NCBI GenBank assembly: GCA_947629525.1 | Contig: CANREB010000016.1 | Coordinates: 1-50,724 of the forward strand | Length of the DNA stretch: 50,724 nucleotides | Direction: 5' to 3' | Source: an uncultured Lachnospiraceae bacterium | Lineage (GTDB): Bacteria > Bacillota > Clostridia > Lachnospirales > Lachnospiraceae | In this document: positions 1-8,618 of the stretch, in pieces | Position numbering within the stretch: position 1 is the first letter of the stretch | Layout: each line of letters opens with the position of its first letter | Program-made: the position numbers and the translations under genes | The notes under the pieces: generated by a model | Databases searched by the model: none | The model's input: the letters and a program-made list of their open reading frames with translations, nothing else | Told to the model about the DNA's origin: nothing

Positions 1-627
1 TGCGCGAAATCCATGCAGTACCTCGGAAAATGAACCAAGAAACGCGCTGTTTGCGACCGAAAGCTTTTCCTCACAAAGTTCCACTTCTTTTAAACGGAAT
101 GAAGACACAAGAATAGGAATTAGTGAAATGCCAAAAGCAATCGCCGCGAGTGAAAAATCGTAATAGAGCATAATGATGACTGTTCCGACAAAGCTGAATA
201 TCAATTCCGCCATATAGGGAAGTGACTCAATATAATTATCTTTGATCTGATCTAAATCATTCGACAGAGAAGACAGATATTTGGCGGTGCTTTCATTATA
301 AAATGTGGCAATATTTTTTCCCAGAATTTTGTTATATGTATTTTCCCGATATTGCAGCAGAGCCTTGCTTCTGAAAGCTGTCCAGTATACGTATTCAAGG
401 ACCGCACCTATCAGCAGACAGACAAAGCAGACCGCTGCAAAGGCGATCAGATACGCTATACTGTATGTTTTTTCATGGGATATTGTATCGAGCAATTTTT
501 GCACAAAGGTGGAAAATCCGAGGGAAGCAGCCACCTTGAACAGTATTCCCAGCAGAGAGAGTGCAAGATTTAAGCGGTTATGATGAAACAGGGCATGATG
601 TCCACTGGTATGTTTGTAGTTTTGCAT
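1..627 (-). CDS. ABC transporter, transmembrane domain (5' part of gene; runs off window)
   Basis: The first 209 codons of a gene that continues beyond base 1. Several hydrophobic segments can be read, for example around ILFKVAASLGFSTFV, YLIAFAAVCFVCLLIG and FVGTVIIMLYYDFSLAAIAFG. The sequence between them (Y-N-E-S-T-A-K-Y-L-S-S-L-S-N-D-L-D-Q-I) matches the coupling-helix region of type I ABC exporters of the MsbA/LmrA kind, where a membrane domain is followed by an ATPase domain. The ATPase half would lie outside the window. An in-frame TAA lies four codons upstream, so ATG at 627 is the first possible ATG. No good ribosome site sits at the usual distance, so the start is only moderately secure. 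The substrate cannot be told. A long, structured leader precedes it. Confidence 0.8.
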   Translation of the reverse strand, partial: MQNYKHTSGHHALFHHNRLNLALSLLGILFKVAASLGFSTFVQKLLDTISHEKTYSIAYLIAFAAVCFVCLLIGAVLEYVYWTAFRSKALLQYRENTYNKILGKNIATFYNESTAKYLSSLSNDLDQIKDNYIESLPYMAELIFSFVGTVIIMLYYDFSLAAIAFGISLIPILVSSFRLKEVELCEEKLSVANSAFLGSFSEVLHGFRA

Positions 628-809
628 ATAAGACCATTACTTCTGTACCTTATCTCAAACCGGTAAATGGGGGATTGCAGACAGAAGGTTTCCTTTCTTT
701 AACAGTTGTTTAGTTATGTGTTTGTACAGCGATAATTTCACTGAGACTTTTTTGTCTCTAGTCCGCTATAGTCAACCTGACATACGTTGTTTATTTTGCC
801 GTCTGACAA

Positions 810-837
810 ATTATAACATAAATTTAGTGAAAATCAA
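810..837 (-). promoter_or_regulatory. Candidate sigma-A promoter of the partial ABC exporter gene
   Basis: On the minus strand TTGATT (832-837) and TATAAT (810-815) are separated by 16 bp. Transcription would start near 803 and leave a leader of about 175 nt before the ATG at 627. In the leader, GAGAC-A6-GTCTC (743-758) forms a small hairpin. A second stem, ACAGAAG/CTTCTGT (640-646 with 681-687), lies just upstream of the start codon. Confidence 0.55.
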
Positions 838-879
838 GTTTTTAATCTCTTTTTCGGGCAGTCTCGGGTAATCTACGCC

Positions 880-1030
880 AGCCCAAGCAGTGTCATGCAC
901 TATGTTCAGACTCGCTTGCGCTCCCAAAAAGCGTAGCGGACACTAAGCTCAGCGGCGCTTTTTAAGCTTGCTTCGCTAAGTGCCGACGCTTTTTGAAGGT
1001 CTGAACATGGTGCATGACACTGCTTGGGCT
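880..1030. repeat. RPT1 palindromic element, copy a
   Basis: A 151-bp element whose ends are inverted repeats of 32 bp (880-911 and 999-1030) with a single mismatch. The inside is again partly self-complementary (AAAAGCGTAGCGG opposite CCGACGCTTTT). The core is clearly related, in the opposite orientation, to the elements at 49418-49578 and 50628-50724. It carries no open frame of interest. It resembles a MITE or REP-type element, or a very long structured RNA or terminator. No target-site duplication is obvious. Confidence 0.85.
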
Positions 1031-1182
1031 TCATTTACTTTTTTTAGATTATTGTTTTGCGACTTTCATTTTCACCTGACAAAGCCTACATTTACCGAAT
1101 ATTAAAAAGCAACAGGAAATTACTGTTGCCATTATTCGAGCAATATGGGACACAAAGAAGATTATGTTCATTCAACAACGTA

Positions 1183-1259
1183 GAATTTACCCCAAATATA
1201 CAAAATAAGCGGCGCATTGCGACAGCAGCGCCGCGTTTTTGTATATTTGGGGTAAATTC
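1183..1259. repeat. RPT2 palindromic element, copy a (arm type TTTACCCC)
   Basis: A 77-bp near-perfect palindrome: arm GAATTTACCCCAAATATAC, then AAAATAAGCGGCGC, a short loop region (ATTGCGACAGCA), GCGCCGCG and the complementary arm ending GGGGTAAATTC. The core equals the reverse complement of copies c and d. The arm block differs from theirs but is matched on both sides. Confidence 0.9.
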
Positions 1260-1272
1260 GGACGTCAAACAC

Positions 1273-1322
1273 AAAAAAAGCCGACAACTTCCCCCCTATC
1301 CATCGGGTTTTGCCGTCGGCTT
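1273..1322 (-). terminator. Rho-independent terminator inside DR1, downstream of the acyltransferase gene
   Basis: Read on the minus strand: AAGCCGAC, a loop of about 28 nt, GTCGGCTT and a run of T. It lies about 50 bp after the acyltransferase stop codon, so it probably ends that transcript. The same hairpin in DR2 sits after the SSB gene. Confidence 0.75.
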
Positions 1323-1373
1323 ATCTGCTCTTAATACAAACTGCTCTTTCAAACATAGCAATCCCTGCAACGC

Positions 1374-2423
1374 TTAATTTCTTCCTCCACAAATCAAACG
1401 ATACATAGGATTTAACCAGCGTTTCATAAAAACCCCCACTACTATGCAAATACAGGATATTATCAATGGAAGGATAAAAAATTCTGCAAGCTGTATATAA
1501 GTATTTTGCGGCAAGACAGACATAATAACTTTTTTTATCATTGCCTCATAATACTCATGAAATGCATATATAAAAAAAGAAAAATCTGCACATTTCAATA
1601 TTTTTGATGACAACCTGCTTTTGGCAATTATACCTGCCATCTCATACCAAAATATAAATCCACATATTACATACAATATCATAGTCTCCTCGCCACTCCC
1701 CGAAAGGATTTTGATAACAATTGCCATAACATATCCCGTTATAACTATCCACAATGGTATACGTCTCCAAATTTTAATTCTATAGCGAACTAAGATGCCA
1801 CCAAGCAGAAACAGGCTAAACGCTCTGCTGTCAGAGACAAAGGGAACAGGTAACACATGTAATTCTATCGCAAATATCAAAATCACTGCTATGGCAGGTA
1901 CGCGCTCAATCAGAATATCCAATATCTTTGCAAAGACATTTACAATAAACAGATCCCTTAAAAACCAAAACGGATAATAAAGTGGTATCGGATCCAAATA
2001 AGCTCGCAAAAGTCCCTCGACTCCATAAATCTGATAAGCTTCATCAGAAAAGTATGCTTTTGTACTCTCAAATGCCTGCATTAATTTAAAAAAAACGATC
2101 CAAAAAGTATTTATTATAAAATACGGAATTAAAATACTTTTCACTTTCTTTTTCATATTTTCTGCCCAATTAAATGATTTCGAAAACAACAAAATACCTG
2201 ATATAAGGAAAAATGAAGGAACTGCCACGCTGCAAATATCATACCTGACAATATTTTTACAGTTCTCCACTAATTCAGGAACTTGTATATCAAAACTCAG
2301 TTTTGGTAAAGCATACGAATGACCATATACAACCATGATCATCAAAATCAATTTCATTATATGCAGTCTCTGCGACATATCCGCGTCTATATATTTTGAC
2401 CTTTCTTTTTCCGCTATTCTCAT
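1374..2423 (-). CDS. Acyltransferase family 3 (OafA-like) integral membrane protein
   Basis: A 349-aa protein with about ten hydrophobic segments. It has the hallmarks of the acyltransferase-3 family: an early segment ending in G-H (VVYGHSYALP), the P-S-F-F-L-I-S-G-I-L-L-F helix, and the basic stretch before a Pro-containing helix (KKKVKSILIPYFI). Members O-acylate surface sugars, cell-wall polymers or small molecules using cytoplasmic acyl-CoA; the acceptor here is unknown. The start at 2423 is preferred over a GTG three codons earlier because AGGTG lies 8 nt upstream of it. The gene is visibly more A+T rich than typA or the pur genes and stands alone between two direct repeats, which points to acquisition by transfer. 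Confidence 0.85.
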   Translation of the reverse strand: MRIAEKERSKYIDADMSQRLHIMKLILMIMVVYGHSYALPKLSFDIQVPELVENCKNIVRYDICSVAVPSFFLISGILLFSKSFNWAENMKKKVKSILIPYFIINTFWIVFFKLMQAFESTKAYFSDEAYQIYGVEGLLRAYLDPIPLYYPFWFLRDLFIVNVFAKILDILIERVPAIAVILIFAIELHVLPVPFVSDSRAFSLFLLGGILVRYRIKIWRRIPLWIVITGYVMAIVIKILSGSGEETMILYVICGFIFWYEMAGIIAKSRLSSKILKCADFSFFIYAFHEYYEAMIKKVIMSVLPQNTYIQLAEFFILPLIISCICIVVGVFMKRWLNPMYRLICGGRN

Positions 2424-2841
2424 CTTAATCACCTATATGATATTCTAATCATACTTCCCCCATATATAATAGTAGTTTTTATAGTCCCTCTCCAAGGACT
2501 GCATAGGAAACTTAATACTATATTCTTTATACCCTGCACATTTCTGCCTGCTCCATTATCCCAACATAGTTGCGTAACTATCATTTTTTATTTCCCAAAA
2601 AATGAAAAATCCCCTTAATTTCGCAGTAGAATTAAGTTACCGCACAAAAATCTACATTAAACAATAAAGCATATGTACTTACTCTCAATTCTACATCAAT
2701 TACAAATCAAATAAAACAAAATATTTAATTTTTAATATATATTTCCTCATAAAGTTTCAACATCTATATTCTATCACACATATCTCCATTCCACACCATA
2801 ATTATCACATAAAGCCTGCCATCCCTCCACACCACACCATC
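2424..2841. other. AT-rich intergenic region upstream of the acyltransferase gene
   Basis: No coding frame with a ribosome site is seen. Two small hairpins are present: AGTCC/GGACT at 2491-2508 and CTTAATT/AATTAAG at 2617-2639. On the minus strand TTGGAG, an 18-bp gap and TATTAT can be read as a weak promoter for the acyltransferase gene. Nothing else is supported. Confidence 0.5.
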
Positions 2842-2852
2842 TCAACAACGCA

Positions 2853-2929
2853 GAATTTACCCCAAATATACAAAATAAGCGGCGCATTGCGACAGCAGCG
2901 CCGCGTTTTTGTATATTTGGGGTAAATTC
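2853..2929. repeat. RPT2 palindromic element, copy b (arm type TTTACCCC)
   Basis: Identical to copy a over the whole 77-bp palindrome, with the same arm type and orientation. Confidence 0.9.
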
Positions 2930-2943
2930 GGACGTCAAACACC

Positions 2944-2991
2944 AAAAAAGCCGACAACTTCCCCCCATCCATCAGGTTTTGCCGTCGGCTT
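2944..2991 (-). terminator. Rho-independent terminator inside DR2, downstream of the SSB gene
   Basis: Minus strand: AAGCCGAC, a G-rich loop, GTCGGCTT and T6. It lies 28 bp after the SSB stop codon. Confidence 0.8.
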
Positions 2992-3018
2992 ATCTGCTCT
3001 TAATACAAACTGCTGCGC

Positions 3019-3657
3019 CTAAAATTCGTCCTCAGCGGGAATTTCCAACTTGCTGACGGAAACTTCATAGGCGATCCGCTTTTCAAAATCCTCCTCGGAT
3101 ATTTTTTTCATATACTCCCTTGACTGGATACGTCCCCATACAAGGCATCTTTCACCCACCTTGAAATTTGAAGCGTATCTGGCGTTGCGACCCCAGCAGA
3201 TACAGGGAATGTAATCGGACTTTCCATAAGGACGGTTTACTGCAAGAAGCAGATCAGCGATTTCGCGTCCAAGCGGCGTCTTTCTGTATACGGGCGCTTT
3301 GCACACAAAACCGTCAAGGAAAATCTGATTGGTTTTTATGTTCTCGTTGATTTCCTCAACAAACTCGATCTCACGGGCAAAGACTGACAGTACAAGCTTG
3401 TTTTTGTGCTCCTCATGCCTGTTGTATGAACGGAACTGTCCGTTGACGACTACCATCATCCCCTTGTAATCATCGTTCACATCAAGCAGGCGCTCAGAAA
3501 CCATAACCGGAATGATATCCATAGACTCGGAAAGACGCGCCACCTGAATATCTACCATATAAAAACCTTCGCCGAAGATCTCATGGCTGAACGAAAAATC
3601 ACTTACCACTTCGCCCATTACAGTTACCTGATTGTTTTCAATTACCTTATCTGTCAT
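3019..3657 (-). CDS. Single-stranded DNA-binding protein with two OB folds
   Basis: 212 aa. The N-terminal half (residues about 8-100) and C-terminal half (about 105-205) each look like an OB fold. The second carries typical SSB features: VYRKTPLGREIADLLLAVNR, then I-P-C-I-C-W-G-R-N-A and a K-V-G-E-R-C-L-V-W-G-R-I-Q-S-R-E-Y strand. It lacks the long Gly/Gln-rich tail of canonical SSB, but its last residues (I-P-A-E-D-E-F) are acidic and end in Phe, as in SSB tails that bind partner proteins. This is probably an accessory SSB-like protein rather than the main replication SSB. AAGGGAG lies 8 nt before the ATG. It is transcribed divergently from typA. Confidence 0.75.
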   Translation of the reverse strand: MTDKVIENNQVTVMGEVVSDFSFSHEIFGEGFYMVDIQVARLSESMDIIPVMVSERLLDVNDDYKGMMVVVNGQFRSYNRHEEHKNKLVLSVFAREIEFVEEINENIKTNQIFLDGFVCKAPVYRKTPLGREIADLLLAVNRPYGKSDYIPCICWGRNARYASNFKVGERCLVWGRIQSREYMKKISEEDFEKRIAYEVSVSKLEIPAEDEF

Positions 3658-3862
3658 AATATGTTCTCCCTTCTTATCAAAAGAATTTTTATTTTGGTAT
3701 GTACTATAATTTATATTCCCAATATTTTCCTTTATTCATATTTTTTATCAAATTTATCAGGAACTTATCGCAAAAAACATGTCTTTGTCAAACTTTACAA
3801 CAAAATAGAAATAATTTCAATATTTTTCTACATTTTCTTTTTGTTTATTCTCCATATTTAAG

Positions 3863-3891
3863 TTGCAAAAAAAATTGTCAGGTGATATATT
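3863..3891 (+). promoter_or_regulatory. Candidate promoter of typA
   Basis: TTGCAA (3863-3868), a 17-bp spacer and TATATT (3886-3891) give a plausible sigma-A promoter about 50 bp before the start codon. TATAAT at 3906-3911 is an alternative -10 without a good -35. Confidence 0.45.
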
Positions 3892-3942
3892 TGGAAAAGA
3901 TGTTTTATAATAATTAATATAGAAGCACAGGAGTGATATGAT

Positions 3943-5772
3943 ATGAAGCAAAAAAGAGAAGATGTCAGAAATGTGGCGATCATCGCCCACGTAGACCACG
4001 GCAAAACTACGCTTGTGGACGAGCTTTTAAAGCAAAGCGGCGTTTTCCGGGAAAATCAGGAAGTGGCAGAACGTGTCATGGACTCAAATGATATCGAGCG
4101 CGAGCGCGGCATCACTATTTTGTCAAAAAACACGGCAGTTACCTATAAAAATACAAAGATAAATATCATCGACACACCCGGGCATGCTGATTTCGGAGGC
4201 GAGGTTGAACGCGTCCTTAAAATGGTAAACGGCGTTATTCTTGTAGTTGACGCATTCGAGGGTGCTATGCCGCAGACTAAGTTCGTGCTGCGCAAAGCCC
4301 TCGAACTGAAGCTGCCCGTCATTGTCTGCATAAATAAGATCGACCGTCCCGAGGCAAGAGCTGCCGAAGTCGTCGATGAAGTATTGGAACTGTTTTTGGA
4401 GCTTGACGCAGACGATTCACAGCTTGACTGCCCGTTTGTGTACGCTTCCGCCAAGGAGGGCACGGCTTCGCTTGACGAAAACAGCACCGGAGTTGATATG
4501 ACACCTTTATTTGAGACTATCCTTAACTATATCCCCGCTCCCGAGGGCGATCCCGATGCGGGAACACAGGTGCTTATCAGCACTATAGATTACAATGAAT
4601 ATGTAGGACGCATAGGCGTCGGCAAAGTTGACAACGGAACAATAAAGGTCAATCAGGAAGTAGTCATCTGCAACCACCATGATCCTGAAAAGCAGAAGAA
4701 AGTAAAAGTAAGCAAACTGTACGAATTTGACGGTCTGAACAAGGTGGAAGTAAAGGAAGCCGCGATAGGCTCCATAGTAGCGATCTCGGGAATAGCCGAT
4801 ATCCATATCGGCGACACTCTCTGCTCACCTGATGACATACGTCCTATTCCTTTTCAAAAGATAAGCGAGCCTACCATTGCAATGCACTTTATGGTAAACG
4901 ACTCTCCGCTTGCAGGACAGGAGGGAAAATACGTCACAAGCCGCCACATACGCGACAGGCTTTTCAGGGAGCTTAACACGGATGTCTCGCTCCGCGTTGA
5001 AGACACTGAAAACACTGATGTCTTTAAAGTATCAGGGCGCGGCGAGCTTCATTTGTCGGTTCTCATTGAAAATATGAGGCGCGAGGGATATGAATTTGCG
5101 GTCAGCAAGGCAGAAGTGCTCTACAAGACAGACGAAAACGGCAAAACACTTGAACCTATGGAGCTTGCCTACATCGACGTTCCTGATGAATTTTCAGGTT
5201 CAGTCATCGAAAAGCTCAGCCAGCGCAAGGGCGAACTCAGAAATATGGGAAAAGCGGGCGGCGGATATGCAAGGCTTGAGTTTTCCATACCTTCGCGCGG
5301 CTTGATCGGTTATCGCGGCGAGTTTATGACCGACACAAAAGGAAACGGTATCATAAACACGATTTTTGACGGATACGGTCCGTATAAAGGTGATATCCAG
5401 TATCGTAAGCAGGGTTCTCTTATCGCTTTTGAAGCCGGGGAAGCCATCACTTACGGTCTGTACAACGCTCAGGAGAGGGGAACTTTGTTTATAAGCCCCG
5501 GCGAAAAAGTATACTCGGGAATGATAGTCGGGCAAAACGGCAAGGGTGAGGACATCGAGATCAATGTCTGCAAGAAAAAGCAGCTTACAAATACGCGTTC
5601 ATCAAGCGCGGACGAAGCACTCCGCCTTACTCCGCCCAAGGTGCTGAGTCTTGAACAGGCTCTTGACTTTATCGACACTGACGAACTTTTAGAGGTAACT
5701 CCCGAAAATCTCAGGATAAGGAAAAAGATACTTGACCCTACACTCAGAAAGCGCGCATCATTTAAAAAATAA
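3943..5772 (+). CDS. typA: Translational GTPase TypA/BipA
   Basis: 609 aa, full length for the family. It binds the 70S ribosome at the EF-G site and hydrolyses GTP; it is needed for 50S assembly or fitness at low temperature and under stress. G1 is A-H-V-D-H-G-K-T (residues 15-22), G2 R-E-R-G-I-T, G3 D-T-P-G-H-A-D-F and G4 N-K-I-D. The rest follows EF-G/LepA-like domains II, III and V and the BipA-specific C-terminal domain (S-R-G-L-I-G-Y-R-G-E-F). AGGAG lies 9 nt upstream of the ATG. The gene is followed by an unrelated Ser-rich gene with its own ribosome site. Confidence 0.98.
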   Translation: MKQKREDVRNVAIIAHVDHGKTTLVDELLKQSGVFRENQEVAERVMDSNDIERERGITILSKNTAVTYKNTKINIIDTPGHADFGGEVERVLKMVNGVILVVDAFEGAMPQTKFVLRKALELKLPVIVCINKIDRPEARAAEVVDEVLELFLELDADDSQLDCPFVYASAKEGTASLDENSTGVDMTPLFETILNYIPAPEGDPDAGTQVLISTIDYNEYVGRIGVGKVDNGTIKVNQEVVICNHHDPEKQKKVKVSKLYEFDGLNKVEVKEAAIGSIVAISGIADIHIGDTLCSPDDIRPIPFQKISEPTIAMHFMVNDSPLAGQEGKYVTSRHIRDRLFRELNTDVSLRVEDTENTDVFKVSGRGELHLSVLIENMRREGYEFAVSKAEVLYKTDENGKTLEPMELAYIDVPDEFSGSVIEKLSQRKGELRNMGKAGGGYARLEFSIPSRGLIGYRGEFMTDTKGNGIINTIFDGYGPYKGDIQYRKQGSLIAFEAGEAITYGLYNAQERGTLFISPGEKVYSGMIVGQNGKGEDIEINVCKKKQLTNTRSSSADEALRLTPPKVLSLEQALDFIDTDELLEVTPENLRIRKKILDPTLRKRASFKK

Positions 5773-5943
5773 CATTAAAAAAATAACACAAATAATAATT
5801 GCCGTTCCATACAATATGTGGTAGAATATTTTTAAATAAAATCAAATTCTGCTAAATTTTTTTCAAAATATACCGATAATAATATAAACAGCAGAATATT
5901 ATCAAAATGACAATATGATCAAATAATAAAGGAGTGAGCATCT

Positions 5944-6420
5944 ATGTCAAATATTTTTTGGAATTCTTCATCAATAAACAGCTTTTTTAATACTTCGCTT
6001 AACACAAGCAACAGTATGAGCAGCCTTTACAGCGCGTTCAACGATTCTGCCATGATCAAGTCCGGCAGCTACAAAAAGCTTATGAAGTCATACTTTGATA
6101 CTGTCGGTGAATCCGATTCTTCAAAGAGCAGCTCATCAAGCTCAAGCAAATCGGCTTCAAGTTCTTCAAAAGCTTCAAGACATGCCTGCACCTATACATA
6201 TGACAGTCAGAAGAAAACCGTAAGCACGATAAAGAATAAGGTTTTAGAGGATCTTTTGAGCGATGAGCCCAAGAAATCCTCTATCACAAATCCTGTACTT
6301 GATGAACTTCTTAAAAAGGACGACAAGACAGACGGAACTGTTACCGATAAGACCGAGAATACTTCTGATGCTGCCGTTTCAGAAGCCGCAGCAGGAAGCG
6401 TTATAGACGAAGCAATATAA
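5944..6420 (+). CDS. Ser-rich protein of unknown function
   Basis: 158 aa, not recognised. The start is well supported by AAAGGAG 8 nt upstream. It begins with Ser/Asn-rich sequence (SSSINSFFNTSLNTSNSMSS), then the conserved-looking IKSGSYKKLMKSYFD, a long Ser run (about residues 59-80), a possibly folded part around TYDSQKKTVSTIKNKVLEDL, and an acidic Ala-rich end. There is no signal peptide and no membrane segment. It resembles low-complexity proteins next to flagellar or cell-surface genes in this family, but no function can be assigned. A strong terminator follows directly. Confidence 0.75.
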   Translation: MSNIFWNSSSINSFFNTSLNTSNSMSSLYSAFNDSAMIKSGSYKKLMKSYFDTVGESDSSKSSSSSSSKSASSSSKASRHACTYTYDSQKKTVSTIKNKVLEDLLSDEPKKSSITNPVLDELLKKDDKTDGTVTDKTENTSDAAVSEAAAGSVIDEAI

Positions 6421-6433
6421 TTTGATACCAAAA

Positions 6434-6465
6434 CCGCGCATTTACGTAATGCGCGGTTTTTTTAC
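6434..6465 (+). terminator. Rho-independent terminator
   Basis: CCGCGCATT, TACG, AATGCGCGG and then T7: a strong hairpin with a T tract just after the Ser-rich gene. Confidence 0.9.
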
Positions 6466-6533
6466 CTGTATCCGCGGTAACGCACAGCATATTTTCCGCA
6501 TATATTATCTAAAAATATCTACGGAGATTCAAC

Positions 6534-7799
6534 ATGCCAAAAATAAAGCAGGCAAACGGTCCCGCTTACTCAGGAAACCTGACCATAAATGTCACATCGT
6601 CAACGGGGCTTATACCCGTAAACAACGCCACTGTCACAATATCACTTACCGGTGAACCCGAATCGGTAGTGGAAACGCTCACCACCGACTCTTCAGGACA
6701 GACACCGACTATCTCACTTCCCGCTCCGGACATTTCTTACAGCTATAACCCGGACAGCACACAGCAGCCATATTCACAGTATAATATAAGCATAACTGCC
6801 GACGGATACGAGTCTGTATATGTCTCGGGAACAGAGATACTCCCCGAAACAAACGCAATACAGCCTGTAACAATGACACCTGCTGCCGATAACGATTCCG
6901 ACGCCGAAGATTTTCCTGTAGTGATTCCCGATCACACTCTCTATGGCGACTATCCGCCCAAAATACCCGAAGAAGAAATAAAACCTATAGATGAATCAGG
7001 GGAAATCGTCCTGAGCCGTGTCGTTATTCCCGAATACATCGTAGTGCATGACGGTCCGCCGCAGGATTCAGGCGCAAAAAATTATTACGTACGCTATACC
7101 GATTACATAAAGAATGTAGTTTCATCCGAAGTATACGCCACTTGGCCTGAAAGCACGATATACGCAAATACTCTTGCCGTCATGTCGTTTACTCTAAACA
7201 GGGTATACACGGAATGGTACAGAAATAAGGGATATGATTTTACCATTACTTCTTCGACCGCATACGACCAGAAATGGGTATATGGAAGAAATATATACGA
7301 AAACATCAGCAGAATAGTTGACTCGATATTTGCCAATTATCTCTCACGTCCGGGCGTAAAACAGCCTGTTTTCACCTCATACTGCGACGGAAACCGCACG
7401 ACCTGCAGCGGTCTGTCTCAATGGGGAAGCAAATATCTCGGCGAACAGGGATATACGCCTATTGAGATCATAAGATATTATTACGGAAACGATATGTATA
7501 TAAATTCGACCCAATATATATCGGGCGTACCTTCGTCATGGCCAGGGTATGACCTTGGTATCGGTGCTTCGGGACAGAAAGTAATGCAGCTCCAACAGCA
7601 GCTAAACAGGATATCCCAGAACTATCCTGCCATTCCCAAATTAGCCGAAGACGGAATATACGGAAGCGCTACTGCCGAGGCGGTGCGTGCTTTTCAGCGT
7701 ATATTCGGTCTGCCCGCCACGGGCATAACGGACTATCCCACATGGTATAAGATCTCGGAAATATATGTAGGCGTGTCAAGGATCTCAGAACCCGGATGA
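6534..7799 (+). CDS. SpoIID/LytB-like domain protein with C-terminal peptidoglycan-binding domain
   Basis: 421 aa. Residues about 17-105 look like a beta-sandwich of the carboxypeptidase-regulatory type (NLTINVTSSTG ... VTISLTG). A Pro/acidic linker follows. Residues about 165-325 resemble SpoIID, the sporulation lytic transglycosylase family (Y-I-K-N-V-V-S-S-E-V-Y-A-T-W-P, then G-L-S-Q-W-G-S-K-Y-L-G-E-Q-G-Y and I-I-R-Y-Y-Y-G). Residues about 342-405 are a PG_binding_1 domain (GQKVMQLQQQLNRI ... DGIYGSATAEAVRAFQ). No export signal is visible, so it may act in spores or be released by lysis. Start: GGAG 7 nt before the ATG. The catalytic Glu of SpoIID could be E in V-S-S-E-V, which is kept. 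Confidence 0.8.
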   Translation: MPKIKQANGPAYSGNLTINVTSSTGLIPVNNATVTISLTGEPESVVETLTTDSSGQTPTISLPAPDISYSYNPDSTQQPYSQYNISITADGYESVYVSGTEILPETNAIQPVTMTPAADNDSDAEDFPVVIPDHTLYGDYPPKIPEEEIKPIDESGEIVLSRVVIPEYIVVHDGPPQDSGAKNYYVRYTDYIKNVVSSEVYATWPESTIYANTLAVMSFTLNRVYTEWYRNKGYDFTITSSTAYDQKWVYGRNIYENISRIVDSIFANYLSRPGVKQPVFTSYCDGNRTTCSGLSQWGSKYLGEQGYTPIEIIRYYYGNDMYINSTQYISGVPSSWPGYDLGIGASGQKVMQLQQQLNRISQNYPAIPKLAEDGIYGSATAEAVRAFQRIFGLPATGITDYPTWYKISEIYVGVSRISEPG

Positions 7800-7806
7800 C
7801 ATAAAA

Positions 7807-8436
7807 TCATATGGTATAATAACTTCTTTCAAGCTCTTCAAGCTTTACGCGCGCGCTTGTAACCTCTGTCAGTTCCCTGCACAGGCGGTCATACTCCTCT
7901 ATCGGGACGATGACCGTCATTTCCACGTCAGAAGCATATGTGCTTTCTATTGTATTTATGTTCATGCCTGAAAGGATATGCTGTATTTTACCTATATTAT
8001 TATAATCTGTTTTTATCCTGAGCTTTACGCAAAAGCACTGTGTCTTTATCTCCCCCGCGTCGAGCGCCGCTTTCAACACGCCCGAATATGCCCTCACAAG
8101 ACCGCCTGTGCCAAGAAGCGTGCCTCCAAAATAACGCGTCACTACTGCCGCCGCGTTACGTATGCCGCTGTTTAAAAGCACCTCAAGCATAGGTTTGCCT
8201 GCGGTGCCGCCCGGCTCACCGTCGTCACTGCTCCTTGTCAGCTCAGCATTGTCTCCTATTACGAATGCAGAACAGTTATGACGCGCATCATAATATTTCT
8301 TTTTCATTTCATCTATAAAATTTACGGCTTCTTCTTCGCTTGCCACCGGACGTACCGTGGCAATAAAACGCGACTTCTTTTCCACTATTTCCGCCGTTGT
8401 CTCACCGGCAAGAACTGAAATGTTCCCATGTCCCAT
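7807..8436 (-). CDS. YigZ/IMPACT family protein (UPF0029)
   Basis: 209 aa, the usual length. It shows the family hallmarks K-S-R-F-I-A near the N terminus, A-R-H-N-C-S-A-F, S-S-D-D-G-E-P-G-G-T-A-G-K-P-M and the T-R-Y-F-G-G-T-L-L-G-T-G-G-L-V-R-A-Y block. A C-terminal ferredoxin-like half follows. Relatives of eukaryotic IMPACT are thought to touch translation control; the bacterial role is not settled. The ribosome site (GGGAG) is about 11 nt from the ATG. It converges with the SpoIID-like gene and is divergent from the PBP gene. Confidence 0.92.
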   Translation of the reverse strand: MGHGNISVLAGETTAEIVEKKSRFIATVRPVASEEEAVNFIDEMKKKYYDARHNCSAFVIGDNAELTRSSDDGEPGGTAGKPMLEVLLNSGIRNAAAVVTRYFGGTLLGTGGLVRAYSGVLKAALDAGEIKTQCFCVKLRIKTDYNNIGKIQHILSGMNINTIESTYASDVEMTVIVPIEEYDRLCRELTEVTSARVKLEELERSYYTI

Positions 8437-8618
8437 ACTGCTGCATGCTCCCTGTAATTTTCTTTATTTAAAGCAGTTTACCACATTATTGTATAAAAAG
8501 CAAAGGCTTAGGTTATATTAAAATAAAGAATACATAAACAATAAAAAAATAACTTTATTTAACTGTTTTAATTTGGTATAATATATAGAATGTATTGTAA
8601 TTGTATGGGGGTGACTCT

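Larger units (their letters stand above)
1172..1345. repeat. 174-bp direct repeat DR1, left of the acyltransferase gene (contains RPT2a and a terminator)
   Basis: Nearly identical to 2842-3014 in the same orientation; only a handful of substitutions and one small indel are seen. Each unit holds a 77-bp palindrome (RPT2) followed by a second hairpin that acts as a minus-strand terminator. The two units exactly bracket the acyltransferase gene and its upstream region, which suggests duplication during insertion, or a cassette that recombination between the repeats could delete. Confidence 0.9.
2842..3014. repeat. 173-bp direct repeat DR2, right of the acyltransferase gene (contains RPT2b and a terminator)
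   Basis: The second copy of DR1, same orientation. It ends four bases before the SSB stop codon region, so it forms the 3' untranslated region of that gene. This may be the ancestral copy, because its terminator serves a core gene. Confidence 0.9.

Noticed and set aside
880..1030. CRISPR array.
   Set aside because: There are no evenly spaced short direct repeats with unique spacers; the signals are isolated palindromes.
2774..2968. Short minus-strand reading frame with C-I-F-G-V-N-S, and similar frames at 1092-1274, 42155-42400, 43500-43937 and 48147-48401.
   Set aside because: They all run through RPT2 elements; the shared peptide is only the translated palindrome. No ribosome sites fit.
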